Assembly: GCF_006704125.1 (NCBI RefSeq)
Contig: NZ_VIGH01000007.1
Location: 248,001 to 312,000 of the forward strand
Source of the DNA: Rhodococcus spelaei
GTDB lineage: Bacteria > Actinomycetota > Actinomycetes > Mycobacteriales > Mycobacteriaceae
Length of the DNA stretch: 64,000 nt
Reading direction: 5' to 3'
The translations under genes were made by a program, and so were the position numbers. Under the pieces are notes generated by a model, which did no database searches, was not told where the DNA came from, and saw only the letters and a list, made by a program, of their open reading frames with translations. The number at the start of each line of letters is the position of its first letter. Within the stretch, counting starts at the first letter, position 1. Positions 56,801-63,362 of the stretch are shown here, in pieces.

Positions 56801-57143
56801 CGGGGGCGTCGTCCTCGTCGGCGACGTCCTGCTCGAGGATCCAGCCGATGGGGTCGAAGCCGGCCGGGCGGACCACCAGCAGGTCCTGCGCGACGGGCGC
56901 GAGGATCGCGGCGGCGTCGTTGACCAGGTCGGTCATGTCGGGCTCGAGGCCGTTGTCGCGGATCAGTTCCTCGAGGGGGGCGAGCCAGGCGGCACCCTGG
57001 CCGCCGAATGCGAGCGCGTAGGGCTCACCCGCGAGGAGGCGGTCGCGCAGCGGCAGCTTGGCCGTGGTCGGCCGCGCCGGCGCGTACCGGGACCCTCCGG
57101 AGCCGTCTCCGTTGCCCAGTGGTGTGCTCTCGTCGATCGTCAC
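47844..57143 (-). CDS. fas: Type I fatty acid synthase
   Basis: 3,099 residues, one chain carrying every activity in the order AT-ER-DH-MPT-ACP-KR-KS. Acetyltransferase: 'AVIGHSQGLVAAESIA' near 160. Enoyl reductase: 'SPILLAGMTPTTVDAKIVAA' near 430 and flavin loop 'VICVGGGIGTPERAADYLTG' near 610. Dehydratase: 'FARVSGDHNPIHTSDAAALL' near 1250. Malonyl/palmitoyl transferase: 'SYLAGHSVGEYNALAAVAG' near 1459. ACP with 'GVSSRRNQLLVDLG' near 1829. Ketoreductase: 'AVVTGASKGSIAASVAGNLL' near 2141. Ketosynthase: 'VAACATAAVSVEEGVDKIRL' (Cys near 2739), 'SKHDTSTAANDPNEAE' and 'KSLTGHAKGGAAAFQLIGL'. It makes C16-C26 acyl-CoAs. No frameshift is seen. Confidence 0.98.
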   Translation of the reverse strand: MTIDESTPLGNGDGSGGSRYAPARPTTAKLPLRDRLLAGEPYALAFGGQGAAWLAPLEELIRDNGLEPDMTDLVNDAAAILAPVAQDLLVVRPAGFDPIGWILEQDVADEDDAPAGPSAAALTSASVSLPGVLLTQLAALRSLRLQGLDPATTPPAAVIGHSQGLVAAESIADGGTTDGELLAVAQLVGAASVLVGRRRGVLGGAERAPMLAVSDVDPARMQAIVDELAEGLDPDRAAVMAIRNGRRRVVVSGPPAQLARVQQRAEQIAADEARDRDAKKRGGAVFAPVFEPLAVEVGFHHPALQDAVDTVGAWAVRCGLDADRATRLARACLTDPVDWVAAVDSAIDAGSAWVLDLGPGDLLTRMTAGALRGHGVGIVATATRGGQRSLVTPGAAPEVDKSWSEFRPTLVTLPDGKVATSTAFTRLTGRSPILLAGMTPTTVDAKIVAAAANAGHWAELAGGGQVTEQIFADRVAELQTLLEPGRAVQFNSLFLDPYLWKLQLGGKRLVQRARAAGAPIDGVIVTAGIPELDEAVALIEELSEAGISHVAFKPGTVAQIRSVIRIAAEVPDFPVIVHIEGGKAGGHHSWEDLDDLLVSTYAELRARPNLVICVGGGIGTPERAADYLTGRWSTESGYPAMPVDGILVGTAAMATLEATTAPEVKQLLVDTPGTPDWVGAGTASGGMASGRSQLGADIHEIDNAASRTGRLLDEVAGDADAVAQRREEIIAALDVTAKPYFGDVATMTYERWLRRYLELAVGIDAAKEFDCGTDWALAYAEATESVWLDITWRDRFAEMLQRAEARLHRNDRGPIQTQFTDELTLERPEAALCALKASYPDASTTLLHPADVPFFTSLCKIPGKPVNFVPVIDKDVRRWWRSDSLWQAHDPRYSADEVCIIPGTVAVAGITEVDEPVGALLDRFERATTDELLADGVAPAPVASRRSADARGLLGVVLSAPDVLWAGRLTRNPAHRLGDLAEWAVSDDVSTHAPTGATLRALDAERVELRVPLAADRAVTIALTVPDSTRDGGAPVVTEADAEAAMSALLGVAAGQELPTVKADVARLNVAWIPDLVADHAGVTASGLPDSLSPGTSAVPDVLVGACWPAVFAVLGAATTTDGVHTIEGMLDLVHLDHAVNLVDAVPTDAAVLTVKAEGASVVDTDLGRVVEVRVEVGAMRGEQGTTAPVFATMVERFAIRGRTGKAELADPQRVGGSLTDAAVDTPRRRRRQTTIVAPRHMAAFARVSGDHNPIHTSDAAALLAGLGAPIVHGMWLSAAAQQVVTAVDPAATVPPRRLTAWTARFLGMVRPGAEIDVRVDRIAHDRGAEIVEVGCRVDGELVMVASGRTAAPKTVYAFPGQGIQRPGMGLDARSRSKAARDIWDRADKHTRAALGFSILAVVRDNPTVVKARGIEHRHPDGVLHLTQFTQVAMATLGVAQVAELRESGAFVEDSYLAGHSVGEYNALAAVAGVLPLEAVLEVVFQRGSAMHALVPRDAAGRSNYRLAAIRPSQIGVADEDLAQFVADVAAESGEFLEIVNLNLRGSQYAIAGTVAGLDALEAEIDVRREAFGGKRAYIQIPGIDVPFHSTVLRGGVDDFRERLLKLLPEEIDPAILIGRYIPNLVPKPFNLGRDFIQEIADLVPSQQLSDVLADFDSWAAKPVALTRVVLAELLAWQFASPVRWIETQDLLFADESDGGLGIERFVEIGLGAVPTVANLASQTLKLPGRFGNPVEVLNIEREAGVVFCTDTDPAPVEDDEPVAEAVSEAPAAAAAPVAAPAAPSGGPRPDDIAFSASDATAVLIGLWTKLRPDQIGPADTIEALCDGVSSRRNQLLVDLGAELSLGAIDGAADADMGSLAVTVNKLARTYKPFGPVLTDSLNDHLRKVFGPSGKRPAAIAERVAKVWELGAGWASHVTAEVALGTRDGSSVRGGAMGGLHEGALSDGGAVDAVIDAAVQSVAARRGVAVSMPAAGGGAGGTVDAAALGEFTEHITGRDGVLASAARLVLEQLGLTDEVSTAFSDNDTELVDLVSAELGSDWPRLVAPAFDARRAVLIDDRWATAREDLARLWIGDHATVVSVTEADFTGAGGAVAAHADWWRKRAESEGREDLVGAYAGIAAAAAVADEEPGVWADQVAVVTGASKGSIAASVAGNLLRGGATVFVTTSRLDSERLGFYRKLYRANARAGAALWVVPANMASYADVDALISWIGEEQTETAGGAKKLVKEAVTPTLLFPFAAPRVGGELSDAGARAEMEMRVLLWSVERLIGGLSKIGYDRDVDTHLHVVLPGSPNRGLFGGDGAYGESKAALDAVVTRWKAERTWAERVTLVHALIGWVRGTGLMGGNDPMVEAVEAKGVRTWSTDEMAAQMLESCAPAVREQAATAPVEVDLTGGLAEVRLDLVALAKDAAEAEKAAAAAEPEDDAADTVDALPAPPRLVDALPAPVWPELDVNPSDLVVIVGAGELGPYGSSRTRFEMEVDEQLSAAGVLELAWNTGLVSWEADPVAGWYDAETGELVPEAEIADRYHDAVVERCGIRTYVDEGAMVDNTMPLMTSVFLDNDLTFVVGSEAEARAFVDSDPEHTVAAAVPDSGDWQVTRRAGTEIRVPRKAKLSRTVGGQIPTGFDVTKWGIPADMAGSVDRVGLWNLVTTVDAFLTGGFTPSELLRWVHPSTVANTQGTGMGGMTSMRSLYIDTLLGESRANDILQEALPNVIAAHVVQSYVGGYGAMVHPVAACATAAVSVEEGVDKIRLGKAQLVVAGGFDDLGIEGIVGFGDMSATAKSEDMAAKGIDERRYSRANDRRRGGFVESAGGGTILLARGDLALEMGLPVLGVVAWAGSFADGVHTSIPAPGIGALGAGRGGQDSQLALSLNALGVTADDISVVSKHDTSTAANDPNEAELHERLAAALGRSEGAPLFVISQKSLTGHAKGGAAAFQLIGLCQVLGQGVIPPNRSLDCVDDKMAEFSHLVWAREPLRFGEQFPLKAGLLTSLGFGHVSGLIAVVHPQAFVESIPAEKRDEYLERSQQRTIEGQRRLASAMCGGADLYERPADRRFGGDAVPAKAARQLEADVLLTEDARLGDDEVYRSGLPGCQ

Positions 57144-57254
57144 GCTGGATGGTCCTCTCCTGGTCGGAACCCACCGACGTCACAACGCTCTCGCGGGCGC
57201 ATGGGCGGTCCACGGAATGTTCTTCGGGGGCGCGATCAGGTTCGCACAGAATCA

Positions 57255-57410
57255 TGAGGAGTTCCTCACGTTTCGCGGCTGCCCAAGCGTTCTACCAGGT
57301 AGTAGGCGTGATACAGGTCACAATCCAACCGTCCAAGTGACTCCCGAGTAAGAAACGAACCCGCTGGCTGAAGGAAAAACTGGCGAGTAGCAAACCTGAG
57401 GAATTCCTCA
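57255..57410. promoter_or_regulatory. Paired TGAGGA(A/G)TTCCTCA palindromes upstream of fas
   Basis: TGAGGAGTTCCTCA (57255-57268) and the perfect palindrome TGAGGAATTCCTCA (57397-57410) lie in the fas 5' region, each followed by CACGTT-type sequence (TTCCTCACGTT in both). Centres are 142 bp apart. They are probable operators for a fatty-acid regulator such as a FasR-type TetR, which in mycobacteria controls fas; that assignment is inferred. Confidence 0.6.
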
Positions 57411-57460
57411 CGTTGATCGTTATAAAACCGTTATGTGCGACTCCGCCGCCCGTGCGCGGC

Positions 57461-57482
57461 ATTCACCCCAATTGGGGTGAAT
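57461..57482. repeat. 22-bp perfect palindrome with TTCACCCC core
   Basis: A perfect palindrome ATTCACCCCAA/TTGGGGTGAAT lies within imperfect GTGCGCG arms, 140 bp before the HNH start. It resembles the hairpin at 8889-8932 but does not lie at the 3' end of a gene. Confidence 0.65.
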
Positions 57483-57621
57483 CGCGCGCACAGTTGCCGG
57501 GCAGTTCATGACGGGTGCCGACGACAATGCTCGCGCCGGCCGGTCGGCAGCGCGCCGAAGTTGTCGGCCTCCTCGGCTACTGTCGAACACATATTCGATC
57601 ACGGCAGCGGCAGGGGTTCCA

Positions 57622-58125
57622 GTGAAGTACACGAGAGAAGTGCTCCAGGAAGCGGTTCAGAGTTCGCAGAGCGTCGCCGGGGTCATGCGATACCTCGGCC
57701 TCTCCATCACCGGGGGTTCACACGCTCACCTCAGCCGGCGAATCAAGAAGTTCGAGATCGACACTTCGCATTTCACCGGCTCGGGGCACCAACGCGGACA
57801 GTCCGCCTTCAACCGCCTGACTCCGGCGGACATCCTCGTAGTACGCCCGCCGGGAAGTGCGCGTGCCAAGCCACACCACCTGCGGCGCGCATTGGTCGAA
57901 TCGGGAGTTCCGTACGCCTGCTCGTGTTGTGGCATCCCACCGACATGGAACGGTGCCGCGTTGACGCTGCACGTAGATCACGTCAACGGCGACTATCTGG
58001 ATTGCCGGCGCGAGAACCTGCGGTTCCTGTGCCCGAATTGTCATACCCAGACCGCGAGCTGGGCGGGCCGGAACAGGTCCGCGCGTACTGTGTCCGGCGC
58101 GACTCGCGGCGATGCCGTGGCGTAG
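57622..58125 (+). CDS. HNH endonuclease family protein
   Basis: 167 residues from GTG 57622 (a frame open further upstream lacks conserved sequence). The N-terminal helical part 'TREVLQEAVQSSQSVAGVMR' 'YLGLSITGGSHAHLSRRIKK' looks like a HTH that may bind DNA. The C-terminal HNH domain has the pairs 'CSCCG' and 'CPNCH', and the core 'LHVDHVNGDYLDCRRENLRF' (His-Asn-His). Such stand-alone HNH proteins are common in actinobacteria; the role is unproven. It ends 13 bp before a tRNA-Leu gene. Confidence 0.85.
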   Translation: MKYTREVLQEAVQSSQSVAGVMRYLGLSITGGSHAHLSRRIKKFEIDTSHFTGSGHQRGQSAFNRLTPADILVVRPPGSARAKPHHLRRALVESGVPYACSCCGIPPTWNGAALTLHVDHVNGDYLDCRRENLRFLCPNCHTQTASWAGRNRSARTVSGATRGDAVA

Positions 58126-58138
58126 TCTGTTCCGGCAC

Positions 58139-58223
58139 GCGCGAGTGGCGGAATGGCAGACGCGCCACACTTAGGATGTGGTGTCCAACGGACGTGGGGG
58201 TTCAAGTCCCCCCTCGCGCACCA
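58139..58223 (+). tRNA. tRNA-Leu (TAG)
   Basis: Acceptor GCGCGAG pairs with CTCGCGC, the anticodon arm CACAC-TTAGGAT-GTG gives anticodon TAG (CUA and CUN wobble), a long variable arm typical of Leu follows, the T-loop is GGTTCAAGTCC, and CCA is encoded at 58221-58223. Confidence 0.95.
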
Positions 58224-58300
58224 GAACTTCCCGTGACCTGTGATGGTCACCTCCCCCACACCCCTGCCTTGGGCCCGTCCCGCTCCGGTACCGTCGTGGT

Positions 58301-58696
58301 GTGGCAAGTTCCCCCTCCCGTCGCCGACCAGCGCTGATTGTCTTCGTCGTCATCGCCTTTGCCGCGTGCCTGGCGCTCGGCTGGTGGCAGTGGACCCGGT
58401 TCGAGTCCGCGGGCGGCACCGGGCAGAACCTCGGCTACGCCTTCCAGTGGCCACTGTTCGCCGCGTTCGTCGTGTACGCCTACCGACGATTCGTCCAACT
58501 CGAGGACACCGCACCGGAGGACCGCCCAGCGGTCGCCAACGGCACCGAGCCCCGCGAGATCCCGGTCGACCTACTGCCGCAGCGGACCGTTGGTCGCACC
58601 GAGACGCTGGACGCCGCAAACCCCGACGACGAGGCCCACCAGGCTTACAACAACTACCTCGCGCAGTTGCGCGCAGCCGATAGGAGCACCACGTGA
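58301..58696 (+). CDS. LprD-like small membrane protein
   Basis: 131 residues from a GTG. Two hydrophobic segments, 'LIVFVVIAFAACLALGWWQW' and 'GYAFQWPLFAAFVVYAYRRF', are joined by 'TRFESAGGTGQNL'. The pattern closely matches Rv1343c (LprD) of M. tuberculosis, where the first segment was read as a lipoprotein signal. Here it lacks a convincing lipobox, so a two-pass protein is more likely. The C-terminal tail 'DDEAHQAYNNYLAQLRAAD' is conserved. The stop overlaps the DUF3817 start (GTGA). Confidence 0.85.
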   Translation: MASSPSRRRPALIVFVVIAFAACLALGWWQWTRFESAGGTGQNLGYAFQWPLFAAFVVYAYRRFVQLEDTAPEDRPAVANGTEPREIPVDLLPQRTVGRTETLDAANPDDEAHQAYNNYLAQLRAADRSTT

Positions 58697-59052
58697 GCAC
58701 GGCCCCCGAAGACACGGTCGCCGCGACCCCCACCCGCGACACCAAGAAGATCGCCGGAGCGTTGCTTCGCTACCGCGTGCTCGCCTACGCCACCGGCATC
58801 TGGCTGCTCGTGCTGACCGCCGAAATGGTCGCGAAGTACATCTTCAAGGTCGAGAACCTGCCGAGCTGGATCGCGATCGTGCACGGCTGGGTCTACTTCG
58901 TGTACCTGATCCTGACGATGGATCTCGCCGTGAAGGTGCGCTGGCCCGCGGGCCGCACCGTCGGCACCCTGCTGGCCGGCACCGTCCCGTTCCTGTCCTT
59001 CTTCGTCGAGCACTGGCGGACCCAGCAGGTCAAGCGCGACTTCGGCGTCTGA
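58693..59052 (+). CDS. DUF3817 integral membrane protein
   Basis: 119 residues from a GTG. 'ALLRYRVLAYATGIWLLVLT' 'AEMVAKYIF' followed by 'AIVHGWVYFVYLILTMDLAV' and 'VGTLLAGTVPFLSFFVEHWR' form three transmembrane segments with the family's conserved His-Gly-W and F-x-E motifs. It corresponds to Rv1342c. No known function. The pairing with the LprD-like gene is conserved in mycolate actinobacteria. Confidence 0.92.
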   Translation: MSTAPEDTVAATPTRDTKKIAGALLRYRVLAYATGIWLLVLTAEMVAKYIFKVENLPSWIAIVHGWVYFVYLILTMDLAVKVRWPAGRTVGTLLAGTVPFLSFFVEHWRTQQVKRDFGV

Positions 59053-59138
59053 CCGCCGTCCCCCTCGTTCCCGAATGGCCCCCCCCCCCCGTTCACTCTG
59101 ACTGAACGGGGGGCCATTCGGGAATTGAGGGGCGGTCA
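59049..59138. terminator. Long bidirectional hairpin with a C12 tract
   Basis: The hairpin stem begins CTGACCGCC (containing the DUF3817 stop) and ends GGCGGTCAG (containing the rdgB stop). The inner arms CCCGAATGGCCCCCC and GGGGGGCCATTCGGG pair perfectly. GTTCA and TGAAC close a CTCTGAC loop. The left arm has 12 consecutive C's against 6 G's. Confidence 0.75.
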
Positions 59139-59753
59139 GCGCGCGGCGAGGGCAGCGAGGTCCGGCACCAGCTGCGCCAGCGCCCGGCCGCGATGTGAGG
59201 CCGCGTCCTTCTCCTCCGGGGTGAGCTCGGCAGCACTGCGCCGCTCCCCTTCGGGCACGAACACCGGGTCGTAGCCGAACCCGCCGTCGCCACGCGGCTC
59301 GCGCGCGATCGCGCCCGGCCACGAGCCGCGCACCACACGTTCGGCGCCGCCCGGCACCACCAGCGCGCAGGCCGACACGAACGCCGCCCCGCGACGCCCG
59401 TCCGGTACGTCCGACAGCTGCGCGAGCACCAGCGAGGTGTTCGCCGCGTCGTCGCCGTGACCGCCCGACCAGCGCGCCGACAACACACCCGGCATGCCGT
59501 TCAACGCGTCCACCTCGAGACCGGAGTCGTCGGCGACGCAGGGCAGACCGGTCGCGGCGGCGCCGTCGCGGGCCTTCGCCAGCGCGTTGTCCTCGAAGGT
59601 CGCGCCGGTCTCCGGCGCCTCCGGGAACTCCGGGACCTCGTTCAGGCCGACGAGGTCGATGCCGCTCACCCCGGCGGCCTCGAGCACCCGCCGGAGTTCC
59701 TTCAGCTTCTTCGTGTTCCGGCTGGCGACGAGCAGGCGGACCGGCTCAGGCAC
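59136..59753 (-). CDS. rdgB: RdgB/HAM1 non-canonical purine NTP pyrophosphatase
   Basis: 205 residues from a GTG. '[20 protein letters not shown]' starts the family fold, '[20 protein letters not shown]' gives the metal-binding Glu, '[20 protein letters not shown]' '[12 protein letters not shown]' the catalytic loop, and '[20 protein letters not shown]' the substrate-binding signature. It removes ITP, XTP and dITP. It overlaps rph by 8 nt as in the Rv1340-Rv1341 order. Confidence 0.96.
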   Translation of the reverse strand: MPEPVRLLVASRNTKKLKELRRVLEAAGVSGIDLVGLNEVPEFPEAPETGATFEDNALAKARDGAAATGLPCVADDSGLEVDALNGMPGVLSARWSGGHGDDAANTSLVLAQLSDVPDGRRGAAFVSACALVVPGGAERVVRGSWPGAIAREPRGDGGFGYDPVFVPEGERRSAAELTPEEKDAASHRGRALAQLVPDLAALAAR

Positions 59754-60534
59754 CGAACTTCTTCTTCGCCGCCTCGGGCTCCTTCGGCTCGGGCAACTCG
59801 CCGGGGTACGGCAGCGCCAGCGCCTGCTTCTGCACCTCGAACAGCTGCTCGCAGCCGGCCAGAGCCGAGTCCAGCAGCTTGTCCAGCGTCGTCCGCGGGA
59901 AGGTCGCGCCCTCGCCGGTGCCCTGCACCTCGACCAGGGTGCCGGTGTCGGTCGCGACGACGTTCATGTCGACCTCCGCGCGGGAGTCCTCCTCGTAGGG
60001 CAGGTCGAGACGCACGCGGCCGTCGACGACGCCCACGCTCACCGCGGCGATCGCGCAGGACAGCGGCTGCGGGTCGGCCAGCCGACCAGCCGCGCGCAGG
60101 TAGGTGACAGCGTCCGCGAGCGCGACGTACGCGCCGGTGATCGCCGCGGTGCGGGTACCGCCGTCGGCCTGGAGGACGTCGCAGTCGATGGCGATGGTGT
60201 TCTCCCCGATGGCGGCGAGGTCGATGCAGGCGCGCAGGGACCTGCCGACGAGGCGGCTGATCTCCTGGGTGCGTCCCCCGACCCTGCCCTTGACCGACTC
60301 GCGGCCGCTGCGGGTGTGGGTGGCGGCGGGCAGCATCGCGTACTCGGCGGTCAGCCAGCCGAGGCCCGATCCCTTCCGCCAGCGCGGCACGCCCTCCTCG
60401 ACGCTCGCCGTGCACATCACCCGGGTGTTGCCGAACTCGACCAGCACCGATCCCGCCGGGTGGCTGGTGAAACCTCGGGTGATCCGTACCTCGCGGAGTT
60501 CGTCGTCCGCCCTGCCGTCCAGTCGTCTGCTCAC
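59746..60534 (-). CDS. rph: Ribonuclease PH
   Basis: 262 residues from a GTG. '[20 protein letters not shown]' '[20 protein letters not shown]' begins the RNase PH fold, '[19 protein letters not shown]' carries the phosphate- and RNA-binding Arg residues, and '[20 protein letters not shown]' is the signature. It trims tRNA 3' ends phosphorolytically. Confidence 0.97.
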   Translation of the reverse strand: MSRRLDGRADDELREVRITRGFTSHPAGSVLVEFGNTRVMCTASVEEGVPRWRKGSGLGWLTAEYAMLPAATHTRSGRESVKGRVGGRTQEISRLVGRSLRACIDLAAIGENTIAIDCDVLQADGGTRTAAITGAYVALADAVTYLRAAGRLADPQPLSCAIAAVSVGVVDGRVRLDLPYEEDSRAEVDMNVVATDTGTLVEVQGTGEGATFPRTTLDKLLDSALAGCEQLFEVQKQALALPYPGELPEPKEPEAAKKKFGA

Positions 60535-60557
60535 GGCCGCCAGCCTAGTGCCCGCGA

Positions 60558-61316
60558 TCAGATGTCGAAGACGTCCCCGGCGGTGACCGCGTGTACGGGG
60601 CCGGAGAACTCGGCCTTCGCCTCGGCGATGACGTCCTCGCGGGAGGTCCACGGCGGGATGTGGGTCAGCAGCAACTCGTCGACCCCGGCGAGCGCCGCCA
60701 CCCGACCCGCCTCGGTCCCGGACAGGTGGATGCCCTGCGGACGGCTCGGGTGATGGGTCCACGACGCCTCGGACAGCAGCACGTTCGCGCCGCGCGCGAG
60801 TTCGACCACCTCGTCGCACATGCCGGTGTCGCCGGTGTAGACCAGCGCGCGACCGGCGGGGTCGGTGAACCGCAGCCCGTAGGCCTCCGGCGGATGGAAC
60901 ACCCGGCGGGACTGCACGGTGAGTGCGCCGTACTCGACGGTGCCGTTGTCGGTCAGCGTGTGCAGGTCGAGGGTGTCGGTGATGTCGTCGACCTCGCCGG
61001 CGCACTCGGCGGAGGCTGCACCGATCCGGCGGGCGGTGTCGGTGGGCCCGTACATCAGCGTCCGACCGGACGGACGGTTCGGGTGGTAGCGCCGCCACAC
61101 GAGCAGCGAGGGCACGTCCAAGCAGTGGTCGGCGTGCAGGTGCGTCAGGAAGATCGACACCTCGCCCGGGTCTGCGTACCGCTGCAGCGCACCGAGCACA
61201 CCCGGACCGAAATCGATGACCGCGGGTGGGGTGTCCGGTGCGGTCAGGAGGTAGCCCGACGCGGGCGAGTCGGGACCCCCGACGCTGCCCGAACAACCCA
61301 GGACGGTGATGCGCAT
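60558..61316 (-). CDS. Metallo-beta-lactamase-fold phosphodiesterase (Rv1339-like)
   Basis: 252 residues from ATG 61316. '[20 protein letters not shown]' 'GYLL' opens the fold; the metal motif HxHxDH is '[18 protein letters not shown]', and '[12 protein letters not shown]' and '[14 protein letters not shown]' supply the remaining ligands. The family is near RNase Z and the class II cyclic nucleotide phosphodiesterases. The mycobacterial homologue Rv1339 hydrolyses cAMP, so a similar role is likely. It is 23 nt upstream of rph. Confidence 0.9.
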   Translation of the reverse strand: MRITVLGCSGSVGGPDSPASGYLLTAPDTPPAVIDFGPGVLGALQRYADPGEVSIFLTHLHADHCLDVPSLLVWRRYHPNRPSGRTLMYGPTDTARRIGAASAECAGEVDDITDTLDLHTLTDNGTVEYGALTVQSRRVFHPPEAYGLRFTDPAGRALVYTGDTGMCDEVVELARGANVLLSEASWTHHPSRPQGIHLSGTEAGRVAALAGVDELLLTHIPPWTSREDVIAEAKAEFSGPVHAVTAGDVFDI

Positions 61317-61424
61317 GATGTCATGCTGCCACGGGGACCCGATCCCGAAAAAGGTTCGGGTCGATTCGAGACGAACAACCTCGACGCGAGGGTCTGCGCG
61401 CGCCGTCACATCGGGGCACGCGAC

Positions 61425-62102
61425 CTACTGTGTGAGGGCCTTCGCGGAGCGCTCCTTGCGCACGTCGGAGGCAAGAACCCAGGCCGCGAGGACACCGCCG
61501 AGGGCACCGAACAGGTGCCCTTGCCACGACATGCCTGCCGTGCCGGGCAACACGCCCCACAGCAGCCCGCCGTACACGAACAACACCACCACCCCGAGCG
61601 CCAACTGTCCGAAGTGCCGGGTGAAGAGCCCGCGCGCAATCAGGTAGGTGAGCCAGCCGAACACCAGTACCGATGCGCCGAGGTGGTTGCTGTTGGCGCC
61701 GCCGAACAGCCAGGTACCGAGACCTCCGACGACCCAGATGATGCCGGTGGCGGTCAAGCCGCGCCCGATCCCCGACAGCAACACCAGGAAACCCAGGACC
61801 AGCAACGGGATGGTGTTCGCGACCAGGTGTCCCCAGCCGTAGTGCAGGACCGGCGCGAACACGATGCCCCACAGTCCGTCGAGGGTCCGCGGCTGGATTC
61901 CGCCGTTGTCGAGGCTGCCGCGGAAGAGCATGTCGACGAATTCGAGGACGTAGAGCGCGAACACGAATACGCCGATCACCATCGCCGCCTGCTGCCACAG
62001 CGGTCGTTCGCCGACCGACCTGGCCGCGGGCGGGTTCGACTTCCCCGGCACCGGCAGACCCGCCGGGTTCACGTTGAACGCGTCGCTCGAACCATTCGGC
62101 AT
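61425..62102 (-). CDS. Rhomboid-family intramembrane serine protease
   Basis: 225 residues from ATG 62102. Six transmembrane segments. Rhomboid hallmarks: 'HYGWGHLVANTIPLLVLGFL' (HxxxxHxxxN-type TM2 region), the nucleophile Ser in 'SNHLGASVLVFGWLTYLIAR' near 142 (GxSx) and the catalytic His in 'MSWQGHLFGALGGVLAAWV' near 193. It would cleave transmembrane substrates. It corresponds to Rv1337; murI, which follows it in M. tuberculosis, is not here. Confidence 0.94.
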   Translation of the reverse strand: MPNGSSDAFNVNPAGLPVPGKSNPPAARSVGERPLWQQAAMVIGVFVFALYVLEFVDMLFRGSLDNGGIQPRTLDGLWGIVFAPVLHYGWGHLVANTIPLLVLGFLVLLSGIGRGLTATGIIWVVGGLGTWLFGGANSNHLGASVLVFGWLTYLIARGLFTRHFGQLALGVVVLFVYGGLLWGVLPGTAGMSWQGHLFGALGGVLAAWVLASDVRKERSAKALTQ

Positions 62103-62207
62103 TGCCACTGTCCGAACCTCTTTCGCCGCCCCACGCCCCCGACTGTCGGGGACTCGTCCCGCTGCTTCGAGCCTACCGCCGCACGCGTCCGGACCACCGC
62201 CTTCAAC

Positions 62208-62256
62208 GGTGATGGGAACCTGCATTCGGTCTGACAGGACGAAGGGAACCATCACC
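62208..62256. repeat. Hairpin repeat related to 37950-37996
   Basis: GGTGAT (62208-62213) and ATCACC (62251-62256) are inverted, enclosing two direct copies of GGGAACC. The minus strand carries AGACCGAATGCAGGTTCCC, matching the right half of the 37950 element with one change. It lies downstream of the P1 peptidase gene and upstream of the rhomboid. Confidence 0.55.
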
Positions 62257-62288
62257 CGAATCGAGGAGGCCCGGGAGAGCGCGCGAAC

Positions 62289-63362
62289 CTAGGCTCGGAA
62301 GGCCGACGGGAACAGTTGGCGATAGGTCGGGATGCCGGCGACCGGGGTCGCGGACAGCACCGCGTCGACGATCGCGCGGGTCACCACCTCTGCCGCGGCT
62401 GCACACACCGCGTCGAGCACGGGCAGGTCGGCGGGGAACGCCGCGGGTACCTCGACCGGCGGGGTCTGTGCGGTTCCGGTCGCGAGCGCAAAGAGCGTGT
62501 CGCCGTCGAGGGGCGAATGCGCGGGCCGGATCGCCCGGGCCAGGCCGTCGTGCCCGGCGACCGCCACCCGGCGACAGCCGGCCTTGCTCAGTGCGGCGTC
62601 CGTCGCGACCACCCCGATGGTGGTGTTGAGGACGGTGCCCTTCTGTCCCAGTTCGAGCGCGGCGGCCAACTCGGCGCGGTCCGGCGGGCGCAGCCCCCAG
62701 CTCGCGGCGTCGGCGTACCCGACGCCCCACGGCAGGCCGGTGCCCGGATCGAACACCGAGCCGACCGGGTTCGCGACCACCAGTGCCGCGACCGTGACGC
62801 CCTCGGCCGGGCCGGGTCCGAGCATTGCGCTGGCCGTGCCGACGCCGCCCTTGACGATGCCGGCGCGCGCCCCGACGCCCGCCCCGACCGACCCGCGCGC
62901 GAAGTCGGGCGCCGCCGCGTCGACCGCGAGGTAGCCGTGGTCGGAGGTGGGCCGAACCGACCAGTCACCGACAGGCAGGTCGAAGATGACCGCGCCCGGC
63001 ACGATCGGAACCACGTGACCCTGCGCGTCCATCGGGATGCCCCGTCCGCGCTCCTCGAGCCACCGCATCACCCCGTCTGCCGCGGCCAACCCGTACGCGC
63101 TGCCGCCGGTGAGCAACACCGCATCCACTTGCTGGACGCTGTGGCTCGGGTCAAGCAGGTCCGTCTCCCTGGTCCCCGGCCCGCCGCCGCGCACGTCGAC
63201 CGCCGCGGCGGTTCCGGCGGGCGCCAGCACCACCGTGCATCCGGTGGCCCGGCCGGAACCCAGGCTCGCGTCCTCGTCGAGTTCGTGTCGGTGCCCGACC
63301 AGCAGTCCGTCGACGTCGGTGAGCGAGTTCCGCGCCCCCGTCCGGGTATCCGGTCCCGTCAC
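62289..63362 (-). CDS. P1 family (S58) peptidase, DmpA/NylC-like
   Basis: 357 residues from a GTG that overlaps the DUF2017 stop (GTGA). 'NSLTDVDGLLVGHRHELDED' begins the family fold. 'AVLLTGGSAYGLAAADGVMR' and 'VIFDLPVGDW' are conserved. Self-cleavage is predicted in 'GTVLNTTIGVVATDAALSKA' between Asn and Thr near 246-247, exposing the nucleophilic Thr as in NylC. It is an N-terminal nucleophile amidase of uncertain natural substrate and corresponds to Rv1333. Confidence 0.92.
   Translation of the reverse strand: MTGPDTRTGARNSLTDVDGLLVGHRHELDEDASLGSGRATGCTVVLAPAGTAAAVDVRGGGPGTRETDLLDPSHSVQQVDAVLLTGGSAYGLAAADGVMRWLEERGRGIPMDAQGHVVPIVPGAVIFDLPVGDWSVRPTSDHGYLAVDAAAPDFARGSVGAGVGARAGIVKGGVGTASAMLGPGPAEGVTVAALVVANPVGSVFDPGTGLPWGVGYADAASWGLRPPDRAELAAALELGQKGTVLNTTIGVVATDAALSKAGCRRVAVAGHDGLARAIRPAHSPLDGDTLFALATGTAQTPPVEVPAAFPADLPVLDAVCAAAAEVVTRAIVDAVLSATPVAGIPTYRQLFPSAFRA

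Noticed and set aside
48345..57257. A 2,970-codon open frame antisense to fas
   Set aside because: It mirrors the fas codon third positions (GC-rich), is full of Gly/Arg/Val/Asp low-complexity sequence and has no recognisable domain; fas on the other strand has every expected motif.
57461..57482. Terminator of fas
   Set aside because: fas is transcribed leftward from 57143, so this hairpin is upstream of it, not downstream.
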